A DNA stretch of 64,000 nt from Crateriforma sp964453205 (GTDB lineage: Bacteria > Planctomycetota > Planctomycetia > Pirellulales > Pirellulaceae): assembly GCA_964453205.1 (NCBI GenBank), contig CAYVRC010000002.1, positions 1 through 64,000 on the forward strand. The letters run 5' to 3'. The position numbers were made by a program, and so were the translations under genes. The stretch's first letter is position 1; each line of letters starts with the position of its first letter. Below, piece after piece: positions 1 to 8,006 of the stretch. Under the pieces are notes generated by a model. The model worked only from the letters and a program-made list of their open reading frames with translations, ran no database searches and had not been told where the DNA came from.

Positions 1-1458
1 GGCGAGTGTTATCGCGTCTCGCTCCGGTGCAACCGTGCCGGAGTGCGTCAGAAAGCTGGTGCCGCCGAGGTCCAAGCCGACGATCGCGCTGAACGTTTCG
101 TAGCCCTCGGGAATGCGGAAGTGAACGACGCTGGGTGCGTGGACACCGATCGCGGTGGTGCCGATGGGGCCTTCGCGGATCTGCACGGGATCACCGACGC
201 AGTTCGCGTTCTTGGTCGGCTTGCCGAAACCCGATGTGGCGCGGACCCAATCCAGATCGACCAGCGGCAGCGTCCCGGCCGGGCCGACCAACACCGGATC
301 GACCCAGTCGGCCCAGTCGCACCGAAAGCCGTCGCCGCCGTCGGTGACGACAAGGAACAAGTCACGCACGCCTTTGATTTCGGTCGCCATGTCGACGCGA
401 TGGCGGCTGGTTTTGCTGGTGATCAACGCGGTCGAATCCAAAAGCCGCGGTACCGCGGCGGCGTCTTTTTCGGCCGGCTTGTTCGCTTTCTGTTCGTCGG
501 ATCCGCCTCCGCCAGATTCCGACGACTTCAGTTGAAACTCTGCGGCGATCTTCTGCTCGGAAAAGTTGGCCGGTTTGGGGTAATCCTGATTCTCGTAGAG
601 CCGATTCATGGCGACTTCGCCGAGTCGCTTTTCGTTCGGAATCAGCCCGTCGGCGGTCGTCCAGAGGATCGCGTTGCTCACCAACCTCCGGTACGACTCG
701 TGTGCCCAATTCCAATGAAAATGCCCGCCGGTGAATCCGAAGGAGCGACCACCGTCGGGACGCTCAAAGGTCCAGGCGACGGTTTGCCTGTCCCCCGCCG
801 CGACGCTTTTGCGAACGTGCGGGTTACCGCTGTGGTGACCGTCCTTGCGACGCATCGTTTCTTCCGGCGCGACGGCCGCCAAGATCGGCGTCAGGTTCTT
901 GCTGTCGTTGAATCGTAAATGAAAGTACCATTCGTCTTCCGCCTGGAAAGGTTTCACGCCGGTCGTGACGGGATGCTCCGGGATGGTCTTGAATTCGGCC
1001 GTCCAGTGTGGGTTGACGCTGTAGTCGGTTTCGAAATTCCCGCCCAACCAACGGATCCAATCATCGCCGGCGGAACCGTTGGGAACTTCCACGGCATAAT
1101 GCAGGCACACGAAACCGCATCCGTCGGCGATCTTCTGGGCAAGTTTGTCGCGGTGGGCCAACGCCAAGTGCCTGGCACCCCCGTCGCAATAGATCACGAT
1201 CGAATCAGCCGCGTCGATGAGGGCTTCGTCCTCCGGCCAGCCGCGGACGACTCGCACGTTCACCTTGTCGGTCGCCTGACCGATAGAGTCCTCCAAGATC
1301 TTCAGCCCGGCGTAGTGCTCGTGCGCGCCATAGCCGTGCGAGGGTTTGCCGGCGATCATCAAGATCTGCGGCAGGTCATCGGCGGCGTCCACCGGCAGGG
1401 CGAAGGTCATTACCCCCGACAAGACCCATCCGATCAGAAAAGCGAAACGGTATGACAT
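1..1458 (-). CDS. Secreted ThuA-like protein with C-terminal NPCBM-type domain (3' end beyond window)
   Basis: The frame is open from an ATG at 1458 to the left edge without a stop (486 codons), so the C-terminus is missing. Residues 1-26 form a signal peptide ending near VDAAD. Next comes a ThuA-like, class I glutamine amidotransferase-type fold: ILMIAGKPSHGYGAHEHYAG, IVIYCDGGARH, GFVCLHYAVE and FGFTGGHFHWNW. ThuA proteins are linked to sugar (trehalose) use, but the planctomycete paralogues have no proven reaction. After a Gly/Ser-rich and Lys-rich linker near residue 315, the segment DLFLVVTDGGDGFRCDWADW and the later YETFSAIVGLD look like an NPCBM carbohydrate-binding module. A secreted or periplasmic role on glycans is inferred. 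The next gene upstream is a second ThuA protein on the same strand about 100 bp away, so the two may be co-transcribed. Confidence 0.85.
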   Translation of the reverse strand, partial: MSYRFAFLIGWVLSGVMTFALPVDAADDLPQILMIAGKPSHGYGAHEHYAGLKILEDSIGQATDKVNVRVVRGWPEDEALIDAADSIVIYCDGGARHLALAHRDKLAQKIADGCGFVCLHYAVEVPNGSAGDDWIRWLGGNFETDYSVNPHWTAEFKTIPEHPVTTGVKPFQAEDEWYFHLRFNDSKNLTPILAAVAPEETMRRKDGHHSGNPHVRKSVAAGDRQTVAWTFERPDGGRSFGFTGGHFHWNWAHESYRRLVSNAILWTTADGLIPNEKRLGEVAMNRLYENQDYPKPANFSEQKIAAEFQLKSSESGGGGSDEQKANKPAEKDAAAVPRLLDSTALITSKTSRHRVDMATEIKGVRDLFLVVTDGGDGFRCDWADWVDPVLVGPAGTLPLVDLDWVRATSGFGKPTKNANCVGDPVQIREGPIGTTAIGVHAPSVVHFRIPEGYETFSAIVGLDLGGTSFLTHSGTVAPERDAITLA

Positions 1459-1557
1459 GAAAATTCCTTGGATCAATCGAAACAGATTATGGCTGGTCAA
1501 GAAGTCGGTCGGTCTTGAAATCGGAGGCCGACGTGTGTCGGCGGTCCGAAACGTCGC

Positions 1558-2616
1558 TCAATTCCCCTCGAATAGTTCGCGGCCGACTCGGATCGGATCG
1601 GGCAGGGTCCGCGCGGATTTTCCGAGCTCGAAATCCTCGACGCGAAGCTTGCGATTCGGATAATAGTCCTCGCCCAAAAAACCATAGAACGACGGTCGAT
1701 AGGGATCGACAAAGGCGACGTTCGCTTCGGCGGGAACCTTCGTGCCCGTCAGATGGTAGCAGGCGTTGACGATCAAACGTCGCAAATCACGACTGCGAAA
1801 ATCGACGGCCGCGCCGGCCGTGGTGGCGAAGCACTTCCCCGGCTTGCCCTGCTCGGTCTGGTAAGACTTCAACCAAGCCAACGGCATCATCGGATCATTC
1901 AATTCACCCGCGACGGGCAACGAAGCCGGGTCCAGCGTCTCGGTGACGGCGCCACGAAGCAGCACCGTGGCTTCGTCCTCGTTCAAATTCTTGATGCCGT
2001 AGATGTCCGACGTGGTGAAGATGTCACGGACGCCGCGGAGCACCGGATGATCCGCGTTGGCCTGGACGATCACCCCGCGACCGCCTTGGACTTTGTGCTT
2101 GCCGTGATGGCTGAGCCAGTTTTCGCCGATCACGTTGACGCCGAAGTTTCGCCAATCGTATCCACCGTAGTGGTCATCGTTTCGAAACGCGTGCGTCGCG
2201 GTCCGATAAGCGACGAGCGGCTTTCCGGCATTCAAGAAATCCAAGATCGGTTGCAGTTGTTCGCCGGGCAAGATTCGCCAACGCGTCGACAAAATCATCA
2301 GATCGGCATCCGCAAGTGCTTCGGTCCCCGGAATGTTTTTGTTGTTGTTGGGATCGATCACACCGCTTTGCGGATCGATCGCGAACAAGACCGTGCATTG
2401 GAAACCGTGGTGCCGGCTGAGGATCTTGGCCAGCATCGGACAGGATTCCTCGGTACGGTATTCCTCGTCACCACTGATCAGCACGATGTGCTTGCCGTTG
2501 GCTTTGTCGGCGGGCGGATCGAAAACCAAACGATCTTTCGCTCGGCAGACACCGGCGAGCGACGCGGTCGCGGCCAGAGCGACCACGAGAGTCCAGGAAC
2601 TTGGCGAAGGCTTCAT
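1558..2616 (-). CDS. Secreted ThuA-like domain protein
   Basis: 352 residues. The ATG at 2616 is preferred because it begins a clean signal peptide (MKPSPSSWTLVVALAATASL, cleavage near CRAKD). The frame could extend upstream to 2784, but those residues are basic and low-complexity. The mature part is a single ThuA-like flavodoxin/amidotransferase fold: KHIVLISGDEEYRTEESCPM, ADADLMILSTRWR, GKPLVAYRTATHAF and HHGKHKVQGG. The segment HPVLRGVRDIFTTSDIYG resembles the family's conserved end region. It lacks the Cys-His-Glu triad expected of true glutaminases, as is usual in this group. No substrate can be named. It sits just upstream of the ThuA+NPCBM gene and probably shares its transcript. Family assignment is good; function is unknown. 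Confidence 0.85.
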   Translation of the reverse strand: MKPSPSSWTLVVALAATASLAGVCRAKDRLVFDPPADKANGKHIVLISGDEEYRTEESCPMLAKILSRHHGFQCTVLFAIDPQSGVIDPNNNKNIPGTEALADADLMILSTRWRILPGEQLQPILDFLNAGKPLVAYRTATHAFRNDDHYGGYDWRNFGVNVIGENWLSHHGKHKVQGGRGVIVQANADHPVLRGVRDIFTTSDIYGIKNLNEDEATVLLRGAVTETLDPASLPVAGELNDPMMPLAWLKSYQTEQGKPGKCFATTAGAAVDFRSRDLRRLIVNACYHLTGTKVPAEANVAFVDPYRPSFYGFLGEDYYPNRKLRVEDFELGKSARTLPDPIRVGRELFEGN

Positions 2617-2793
2617 CGATATTTTTCGTCGCGGGATTGGGGGGAAGCATGAATCGAACCGGCGTCGCGAATCTCGGCCGTCGTGGATCCGGATTCGTGT
2701 CGGCGGAACGCCCCAGATTAGCAGCCCGGGGTGCCTAATGTGACGCGGAAGGCCGATGAAAAAGTCTTTTTGCGACTTGAGCAAATCCGCCTT

Positions 2794-2823
2794 GACGGGA
2801 CGAATTGGTGCGGCCTATTCTCC
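2794..2823 (+). promoter_or_regulatory. Sigma70-type promoter for candidate small RNA
   Basis: TTGACG at 2794-2799 and TATTCT at 2818-2823 are separated by 18 bp, close to the sigma70 consensus. Transcription would start near 2830 on the plus strand, where no convincing coding gene lies. The element matters because an intrinsic terminator on the same strand ends at 3100. It is predicted from sequence only. Confidence 0.45.
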
Positions 2824-2829
2824 GCCCAA

Positions 2830-3100
2830 CGTCAACGGAACGGATTCCTTTCCTGAGACGCCACACGAATCGATCAAGCGGTCCTGCATCCGGTGTGTTC
2901 CTCGGAATTCGCTGCGGACACCCGGCGGTCAAGGCTCACGGAAGGGCGGCGATCGACGAGGGCGAAGTCGCTCGCGTGTCGTTCGGCCGACTGTTCGCAA
3001 GGATGCGGCGCTTCGTCGAACACCCATCCACCGGCTCCCGGAATTTAAGCGCGTTGTCCTCCGCCCCCCTAGGACCTCATGCTTTCCGGGAGCTTTTTTT
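2830..3100 (+). ncRNA. Candidate structured small RNA (~270 nt)
   Basis: This 570-bp spacer lies between two minus-strand genes and holds no credible protein gene. On the plus strand it has a promoter-like element (TTGACG-18-TATTCT) and, about 270 nt further on, a strong hairpin followed by seven Ts. That arrangement is what an independent small-RNA gene looks like. I found no match to the hallmark sequences of tmRNA, RNase P RNA or 6S RNA. A GGTCAAGG...GGAAGG stretch near 2929-2947 vaguely recalls SRP RNA domain IV but breaks its invariant loop. It could instead be a leader, a decayed gene or an antisense transcript. Existence as an RNA is inferred. Confidence 0.4.
3034..3100 (+). terminator. 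Intrinsic terminator with nested hairpin
   Basis: GCTCCCGGAA (3034-3043) pairs perfectly with TTCCGGGAGC (3084-3093) and is followed by seven Ts (3094-3100). Inside the loop a second stem forms from GTCCT (3056-3060) and AGGAC (3071-3075). The T-tract exists only on the plus strand, so it ends a rightward transcript rather than either flanking leftward gene. Confidence 0.7.
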
Positions 3101-3188
3101 ATGCGCGGGCGGTTTTGATGCGCCGACGGTTTCCGGCGACATCGGCCGGTTCCCGCGGGGCCGCGCCGGGGCACCGAGACACGTTCGC

Positions 3189-6100
3189 CTAGCGATGCCA
3201 GAATTCTCGGAACGACTGTCGGCGAAGCAAATGATTCCGGTTCTCATGCTCGACCCGTTTGCTGCGCGGAGAGTCTTGCATCGTGGGCGGATACGACGTC
3301 ATCGATCGGAACGGCAGCGGCAACGTCATCTGTCCGGTCAACGTGTTCAGATCCGCGTCTTTGTCCCAGCCGACGCAGTGCAACACGAAGTCGCGAACGT
3401 AGCCTTCGGGGACCGGCTGATCCGGGACGGCGAAACGCAAGCGAATCTCATCACCGCCACTGATCAACACCATCGAATCGTCCCATTCGCTGAGCAGCGA
3501 CGTGGCATCGCCGTGGCGTGTCAGCGGTCCTTGTAGCGGTGGCCATTTCGGTTCGGCGTCCGACACGCTGTAGTCGTAAGTCTCCGGACCGTCGGGCGAT
3601 GACTTGATCCGCCGGGAATAGCCGTGCTCGGAAACCACGGCGGATTTTAATTCCAGTTCGTGACGAATCGAATCGACATCGGGGTCGGCCACCGCCAGTT
3701 CGGCAGCATCCCAGTAGATCTGTGCCGAAGTGCGGATGCGAAGTCGCGGATCGTCACGATTGAGAACGTCAGTGACATCGACGACAATCGTCTTGGTCTT
3801 GCCGCCGGGGAACCCCATGAAAGGAATCACTTTTTGCCAAGCGGCGTCGGCCGCGGATTCTGCTTCTTCCTCCGAATCGCCTGCGGGCCCCGGCACCCAA
3901 ACGCTGGGGTATTCGACCGCGGGCATTTCGTCGTTCTGGTCGATCTGAATATTCAGTGACGTGTCGGTCGGCAAGATCCAACCGGTCAGCACCAAGTAGA
4001 TGGACCGATCGCCGGCCATGCTCGGCAACGATTCCGGCAACCGCACATCGATCCAGTGCGGCGGGCAGAGCCCCTGGACGATCCGACGATCGAATCCTTT
4101 GACGTAGTCTTGATCGATCGCGGAGAGTTTTCCCGTCACGTCGACGCCGTTGGTGTCGACGGCCGATTCGACGGGGTGCCGGGACGAATCGGGGAAGGCA
4201 TAGATCGTCGGCGTCGCGATGAAGTCGGGGCCGACTTTTTCGTTCGTATGAATCTGCACGTCGGCGGGGTGATCGATCGCCGCGAGCGCGACGTGGTCGA
4301 AATAGGCGACCTCCCACAATTCTTCCGTGATCCGCAGTTCGTAGGCGTCGCCTTTGGGCCGAACATGGCGTCCGTCGACTTTCAAGTATTCCCAGGGACG
4401 ATCTTTGGCGACGACGCCGGCGGCGACTTGCAAGCCCAGCGGCGCCGCCCATAGACAGTCGGTCACGAAGGCAAACTTGTCGCCGTCCCAAGCGTACAGG
4501 TACGGGCAAGAACCTTTCAGGGTCTGTTCTTCTTCCAACAAGACATCAACCGCCGGCCGGCGGATCGACTGAGTCAATCCGTTCGGGAAAATGATCCGCA
4601 GCGAATCCGCCGACGTGATCCCGTCGAGCCCGAAATGGGTCACCGGACCGGTGATCACCTGTGCCCGATAATGCGAGCCGAATCGCAGTTCCACGACGGA
4701 CCCGATCGCGTAGTGGTTGACGCGTCCGCTGGCGGCGCTGTTGTCATCGATGCCTTTCAGCCGCACTTGCAAGTAGTGCCCGTCGGTTTCCGTTTGATTC
4801 GTGAACACACGAACGCCATCGGTCGAAAAAGCGAACCAGTCCGGGCGACCGTCGTTGTCGAAGTCGGCGACGGCACCGAAACGGACGACGGCCGGATCGA
4901 TCTCGAGCGACATCGGGTCGACCGTCCCGTTTGTCGCTCCGGCGGCCAAGTGTTTCAGCAACACCCGACCCGGATCATTGGCATCCGCCGACAGCGATTC
5001 GAGCATCGAATCGTTGTCGAAGTCGGCCAGCAAATTCGTGCCCCCCGCGTCGTCGACACCGACGACGCGATCGACGGTCCACGCTCCCGCGTCGGCGGTT
5101 TGCGAATACACCAGGGCGGTTCGGCCGTCGCCCTTGACGACCAAATCCCAAGAGACGTTGCCATCGATCTCGGCGACTTGAATGCCTCGAGCACCGGGGA
5201 CGGCGGGGATTTCACCCAGCGGCCGATGTCGGAACTGCAGGTGCAACAAGTTCTCCAACAAACCGACTTCGTCGGTCGCCCCGTGCAGCGTCACGACATC
5301 CAAATCCAGGTCACGGTCCAGATCCACGATGGCCAGGTCCACGATCCCGTCACGATCGATCGCATCGATTTCGAAGAACCGCCGAGTCCCTCGGTTGATG
5401 AAAAGCCGCAAGCCGTCGGTTTCGGTTGCGACGATCAGATCCAAGTCGCCGTCGCCTTCCAGGTCACCGTCGATGACGTCCAAGACACCGGTGACGTCCT
5501 CCAACCCTGTTTCGTTGGCGACCGCGATCAGGCGTCGATCCGGCGGCGTCGATTCGCGACCGTCGACGCTGAAAAGCTTGATGCCACTTTTGCCGAACGC
5601 GACCAACGTGGGCACGACGTTGTGGCGCAACCCGAGCGAAAAGTCGGTCGCATCGCCGTCGCCGCTCGGCGATTCGTTGCCGGCGGGGTCCGCCGCCGTC
5701 GGCACAATCTTGACTTTGCCCGGCGCGACGCGGTCCACCATGAACAAGTCGGTGGCGATCAGGCCGTCGATGTCAAAGTCCGTTTCCAGCGTGGCGATCG
5801 ACGTCCAGGTTCCGTCGCCAGACTGTCGATGCATGGTCAGCCGGCCGTCGGCATCGGCCGACACCAAATCGGGCAGCAGATCAATATCCACGTCCATCAC
5901 GACCGCTCGGGTGACCTCGGCGGTGCCCGGGACGAGGGCGGACGAAAACACGAGTGACCCGTCGAAAGCTTGCAGCGGTGAATCGGCGGCCGCGGCCTCA
6001 CTCAGCTCGCGCAGCGTATCGAAGCTCAATCGGTCCAGCGGGTGCGGCGACGCACGTCGACGATCCGTCTTCATCAGTTCGGATGAATTGACCAAGTTGA

Positions 6101-7019
6101 ACCAGATCCCGAACTTGCCCGCGGCCGCATTCCAGTCGCCGCCGTCGATGTCGCCAATGATTTGATCCACCAAGACCTCCGGCGATTCGATCGCCCCTCC
6201 GGCGCGGGCTTGCATTTCCGGCGCAATCGCGACCGCCAAGTCGGCCGCGCGACGAACCTCGGTTTTCGCGACTTCGTTTCGGGCGATCAGGTTCAATCGC
6301 GCCGACTCGGCGGCGATGAACAGGTTGTCCGGGTTCGACCTCGAGACGATGGAGAACACTTCGGCGGCATCGCGCAGACGGTCGGCGGGCAGGTCTTCGA
6401 CGACGCCCTGTCGATCCAGGATGTCCGCCAGTGTGCCGGCCAGAATCAAAGTCGACGATGATCCGCCGGTCCGGTCGACTCGTCGAATGAACCCGGCAAG
6501 TTCCTCCGACGTCCTCTCGGTCCGGCCGCGCATCATCGTGGCCGGAAGCATGGCGGCTTCCTGCAAATCCACGCGTGACTTCAGCCACAGGATCAGCACG
6601 TCGTCGTCGATCAAATCGTCCAGGACCGCGATGCCCTGGCGGGCCGCGGCGATCGCAGCGGGCAGTTCGTCGCGTGCCGCTTGCCGGGCCTGGGCGGATA
6701 ACGCTCGGTTTTGGGTCGTCGAAGCCAATTCGTCGACTTTCAAGAGCCGGTTGAGCACCCAATTTCGGGTCACCGACGGGTCATCGGGACGGGATTCCCG
6801 CAACTCGTTCCAGGCCCGCTCGGCGACGTCGAAGTCCAAGTCCTCGGTGGCCGCCAGGGCGACTTGTGCCACAGTGACCGGCGTGTCGACAGCCGCCTCG
6901 CGATCCTGCTCACGCGTCGTCAGCCACCACGCGCCGGCAAGGACCAGCAACACGGCGACGAGCGATGTGATGAGGATCGCCCTCAATTTGGGTCCGTCTT
7001 GGTTCCCGACTTCGTTCAA
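3189..7019 (-). CDS. Membrane-anchored FG-GAP/VCBS and ASPIC-like repeat protein
   Basis: 1276 residues. Translation seems to begin at a TTG (7019), because GGGAGGG lies about 8 bases upstream and no in-frame ATG occurs until far inside the protein. Residues about 12-30 form one membrane anchor (AILITSLVAVLLVLAGAWW). A helical, TPR-like region follows to about residue 330. Then come FG-GAP/VCBS beta-propeller repeats with calcium-loop patterns such as DLDRDLDLDVVTLHG, DFDNDSMLESL and DFDNDGRPDWFAF. An ASPIC/UnbV-like segment (VELRFGSHYRAQVI, LRIIFPNGLTQSI) and a long C-terminal region starting CPYLYAWDGDKF end the protein. Such proteins are abundant in planctomycetes and are thought to act in extracellular adhesion or binding; no enzymatic role is known. 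It stands alone, divergent from the next gene. Confidence 0.85.
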   Translation of the reverse strand: MNEVGNQDGPKLRAILITSLVAVLLVLAGAWWLTTREQDREAAVDTPVTVAQVALAATEDLDFDVAERAWNELRESRPDDPSVTRNWVLNRLLKVDELASTTQNRALSAQARQAARDELPAAIAAARQGIAVLDDLIDDDVLILWLKSRVDLQEAAMLPATMMRGRTERTSEELAGFIRRVDRTGGSSSTLILAGTLADILDRQGVVEDLPADRLRDAAEVFSIVSRSNPDNLFIAAESARLNLIARNEVAKTEVRRAADLAVAIAPEMQARAGGAIESPEVLVDQIIGDIDGGDWNAAAGKFGIWFNLVNSSELMKTDRRRASPHPLDRLSFDTLRELSEAAAADSPLQAFDGSLVFSSALVPGTAEVTRAVVMDVDIDLLPDLVSADADGRLTMHRQSGDGTWTSIATLETDFDIDGLIATDLFMVDRVAPGKVKIVPTAADPAGNESPSGDGDATDFSLGLRHNVVPTLVAFGKSGIKLFSVDGRESTPPDRRLIAVANETGLEDVTGVLDVIDGDLEGDGDLDLIVATETDGLRLFINRGTRRFFEIDAIDRDGIVDLAIVDLDRDLDLDVVTLHGATDEVGLLENLLHLQFRHRPLGEIPAVPGARGIQVAEIDGNVSWDLVVKGDGRTALVYSQTADAGAWTVDRVVGVDDAGGTNLLADFDNDSMLESLSADANDPGRVLLKHLAAGATNGTVDPMSLEIDPAVVRFGAVADFDNDGRPDWFAFSTDGVRVFTNQTETDGHYLQVRLKGIDDNSAASGRVNHYAIGSVVELRFGSHYRAQVITGPVTHFGLDGITSADSLRIIFPNGLTQSIRRPAVDVLLEEEQTLKGSCPYLYAWDGDKFAFVTDCLWAAPLGLQVAAGVVAKDRPWEYLKVDGRHVRPKGDAYELRITEELWEVAYFDHVALAAIDHPADVQIHTNEKVGPDFIATPTIYAFPDSSRHPVESAVDTNGVDVTGKLSAIDQDYVKGFDRRIVQGLCPPHWIDVRLPESLPSMAGDRSIYLVLTGWILPTDTSLNIQIDQNDEMPAVEYPSVWVPGPAGDSEEEAESAADAAWQKVIPFMGFPGGKTKTIVVDVTDVLNRDDPRLRIRTSAQIYWDAAELAVADPDVDSIRHELELKSAVVSEHGYSRRIKSSPDGPETYDYSVSDAEPKWPPLQGPLTRHGDATSLLSEWDDSMVLISGGDEIRLRFAVPDQPVPEGYVRDFVLHCVGWDKDADLNTLTGQMTLPLPFRSMTSYPPTMQDSPRSKRVEHENRNHLLRRQSFREFWHR

Positions 7020-7066
7020 TGCCTGATCCCTCCCGGTGTCGGCGAAACTTCGATATCTTGAGTTGC

Positions 7067-7936
7067 ATGAGCAATCGACAATTCAAAGTAGCAAAATTTC
7101 GCGACTCGACGGGAGCGACTCGCATCGGCCGAGTGGACGCGGATCGCTTGATTCCGCTGACGCCCACCGGCGAGATGACGCGGCTGATCGATCTGATCGC
7201 CGCGGACGATCCCATCGCCGCGGCCGAGTCGCTGTCGCGGGAACCCGCCGTCGCCGCTGATGACGACGTGGAGTGGCTGCCGCCGATCGATCACCAAGAA
7301 GTCTGGGCCGCCGGCGTGACGTACAAGCGAAGCCAGACGGCGCGAATGGAAGAATCCGAAGCCGCCGCGTCGTGCTATGACCGCGTTTATCAAGCCGATC
7401 GTCCCGAATTATTTTTCAAAGCGACGTCGCATCGCGTCTGCGGCCACCGGCAACTGCTTCGCATCCGCAGCGACGCGACTTGGAACGTGCCGGAGCCGGA
7501 GGTCACGCTGGTCCTGTGTCCCAAGCTGCGGATCGTCGGTCTGACGATCGGCAACGACATGAGCTCGCGGGACATCGAAGGCGAAAATCCGCTGTATTTG
7601 CCCCAAGCCAAGTGTTACGACCAATCGGCCGGACTCGGGCCTTGGATCACGCTGTACGATCAGCTGCCCGAGGTCGCGGACATCGGAATCGATTTAAAGA
7701 TCCTTCGCGACGGGAATGTCGTTTTTGATCAGCAGACTTCCGCCGATCAAATGGCGCGAACGTTCCATGACTTGGTCGGCTGGCTCGGACGCGACAACAC
7801 GTTCGCCCACGGCGCGTTTTTGATGACCGGCACGGGAATTGTTCCGACCAGTGACTTCACGCTTCATCCGGGGGACCGCATCGACATCACGATCGCCGGC
7901 ATCGGGACGCTGTCCAACCCGGTCGTGCAAGGCTGA
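7067..7936 (+). CDS. Fumarylacetoacetase-fold hydrolase/dehydratase (likely 2-keto-3-deoxy-pentonate dehydratase)
   Basis: 289 residues from the ATG at 7067 (MSNRQFKVAKF). The FAH-fold core is clear: WAAGVTYKRSQ, PELFFKATSHRV, VPEPEVTLVL (acidic metal ligands), LTIGNDMSSRDIEGENPLYL and the late GTGIVPTSDFTLHPGD. The family uses Mg2+ or Mn2+ bound by carboxylates to act on 2-keto acids. The gene lies 70 bp upstream of a KGSADH-type aldehyde dehydrogenase on the same strand. In the oxidative pentose (Weimberg) pathway a FAH-fold enzyme dehydrates 2-keto-3-deoxy-xylonate or -arabinonate to alpha-ketoglutarate semialdehyde, the substrate of that dehydrogenase. The fold is certain; the specific reaction is inferred from the neighbour. 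No sugar transporter or sugar dehydrogenase is in the window. Confidence 0.8.
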   Translation: MSNRQFKVAKFRDSTGATRIGRVDADRLIPLTPTGEMTRLIDLIAADDPIAAAESLSREPAVAADDDVEWLPPIDHQEVWAAGVTYKRSQTARMEESEAAASCYDRVYQADRPELFFKATSHRVCGHRQLLRIRSDATWNVPEPEVTLVLCPKLRIVGLTIGNDMSSRDIEGENPLYLPQAKCYDQSAGLGPWITLYDQLPEVADIGIDLKILRDGNVVFDQQTSADQMARTFHDLVGWLGRDNTFAHGAFLMTGTGIVPTSDFTLHPGDRIDITIAGIGTLSNPVVQG

Positions 7937-8006
7937 CGATTCGTCACCGTCGACTGCTTTTCCGTCTTTCCGCTCGTCCGTTTTCCTTTCATCTTTTTCA
8001 AGACTC

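Noticed and set aside
2641..2740. tRNA-Ser(GCT)-like anticodon loop (CTGCTAA) with GGTTCGATTC on the minus strand
   Set aside because: The T-arm does not pair, the gap between the anticodon stem and the T-arm is far too long, and no D-arm or acceptor stem can be formed.
2925..2965. SRP RNA domain IV resemblance (GGTCAAGG...GGAAGG)
   Set aside because: The invariant symmetric loop and the GGAA tetraloop context are broken, so it cannot be called SRP RNA.
4635..5957. 440-codon plus-strand frame inside the FG-GAP gene
   Set aside because: It is a mirror of the repeated Asp/Gly codons of the FG-GAP repeats, with no independent evidence.
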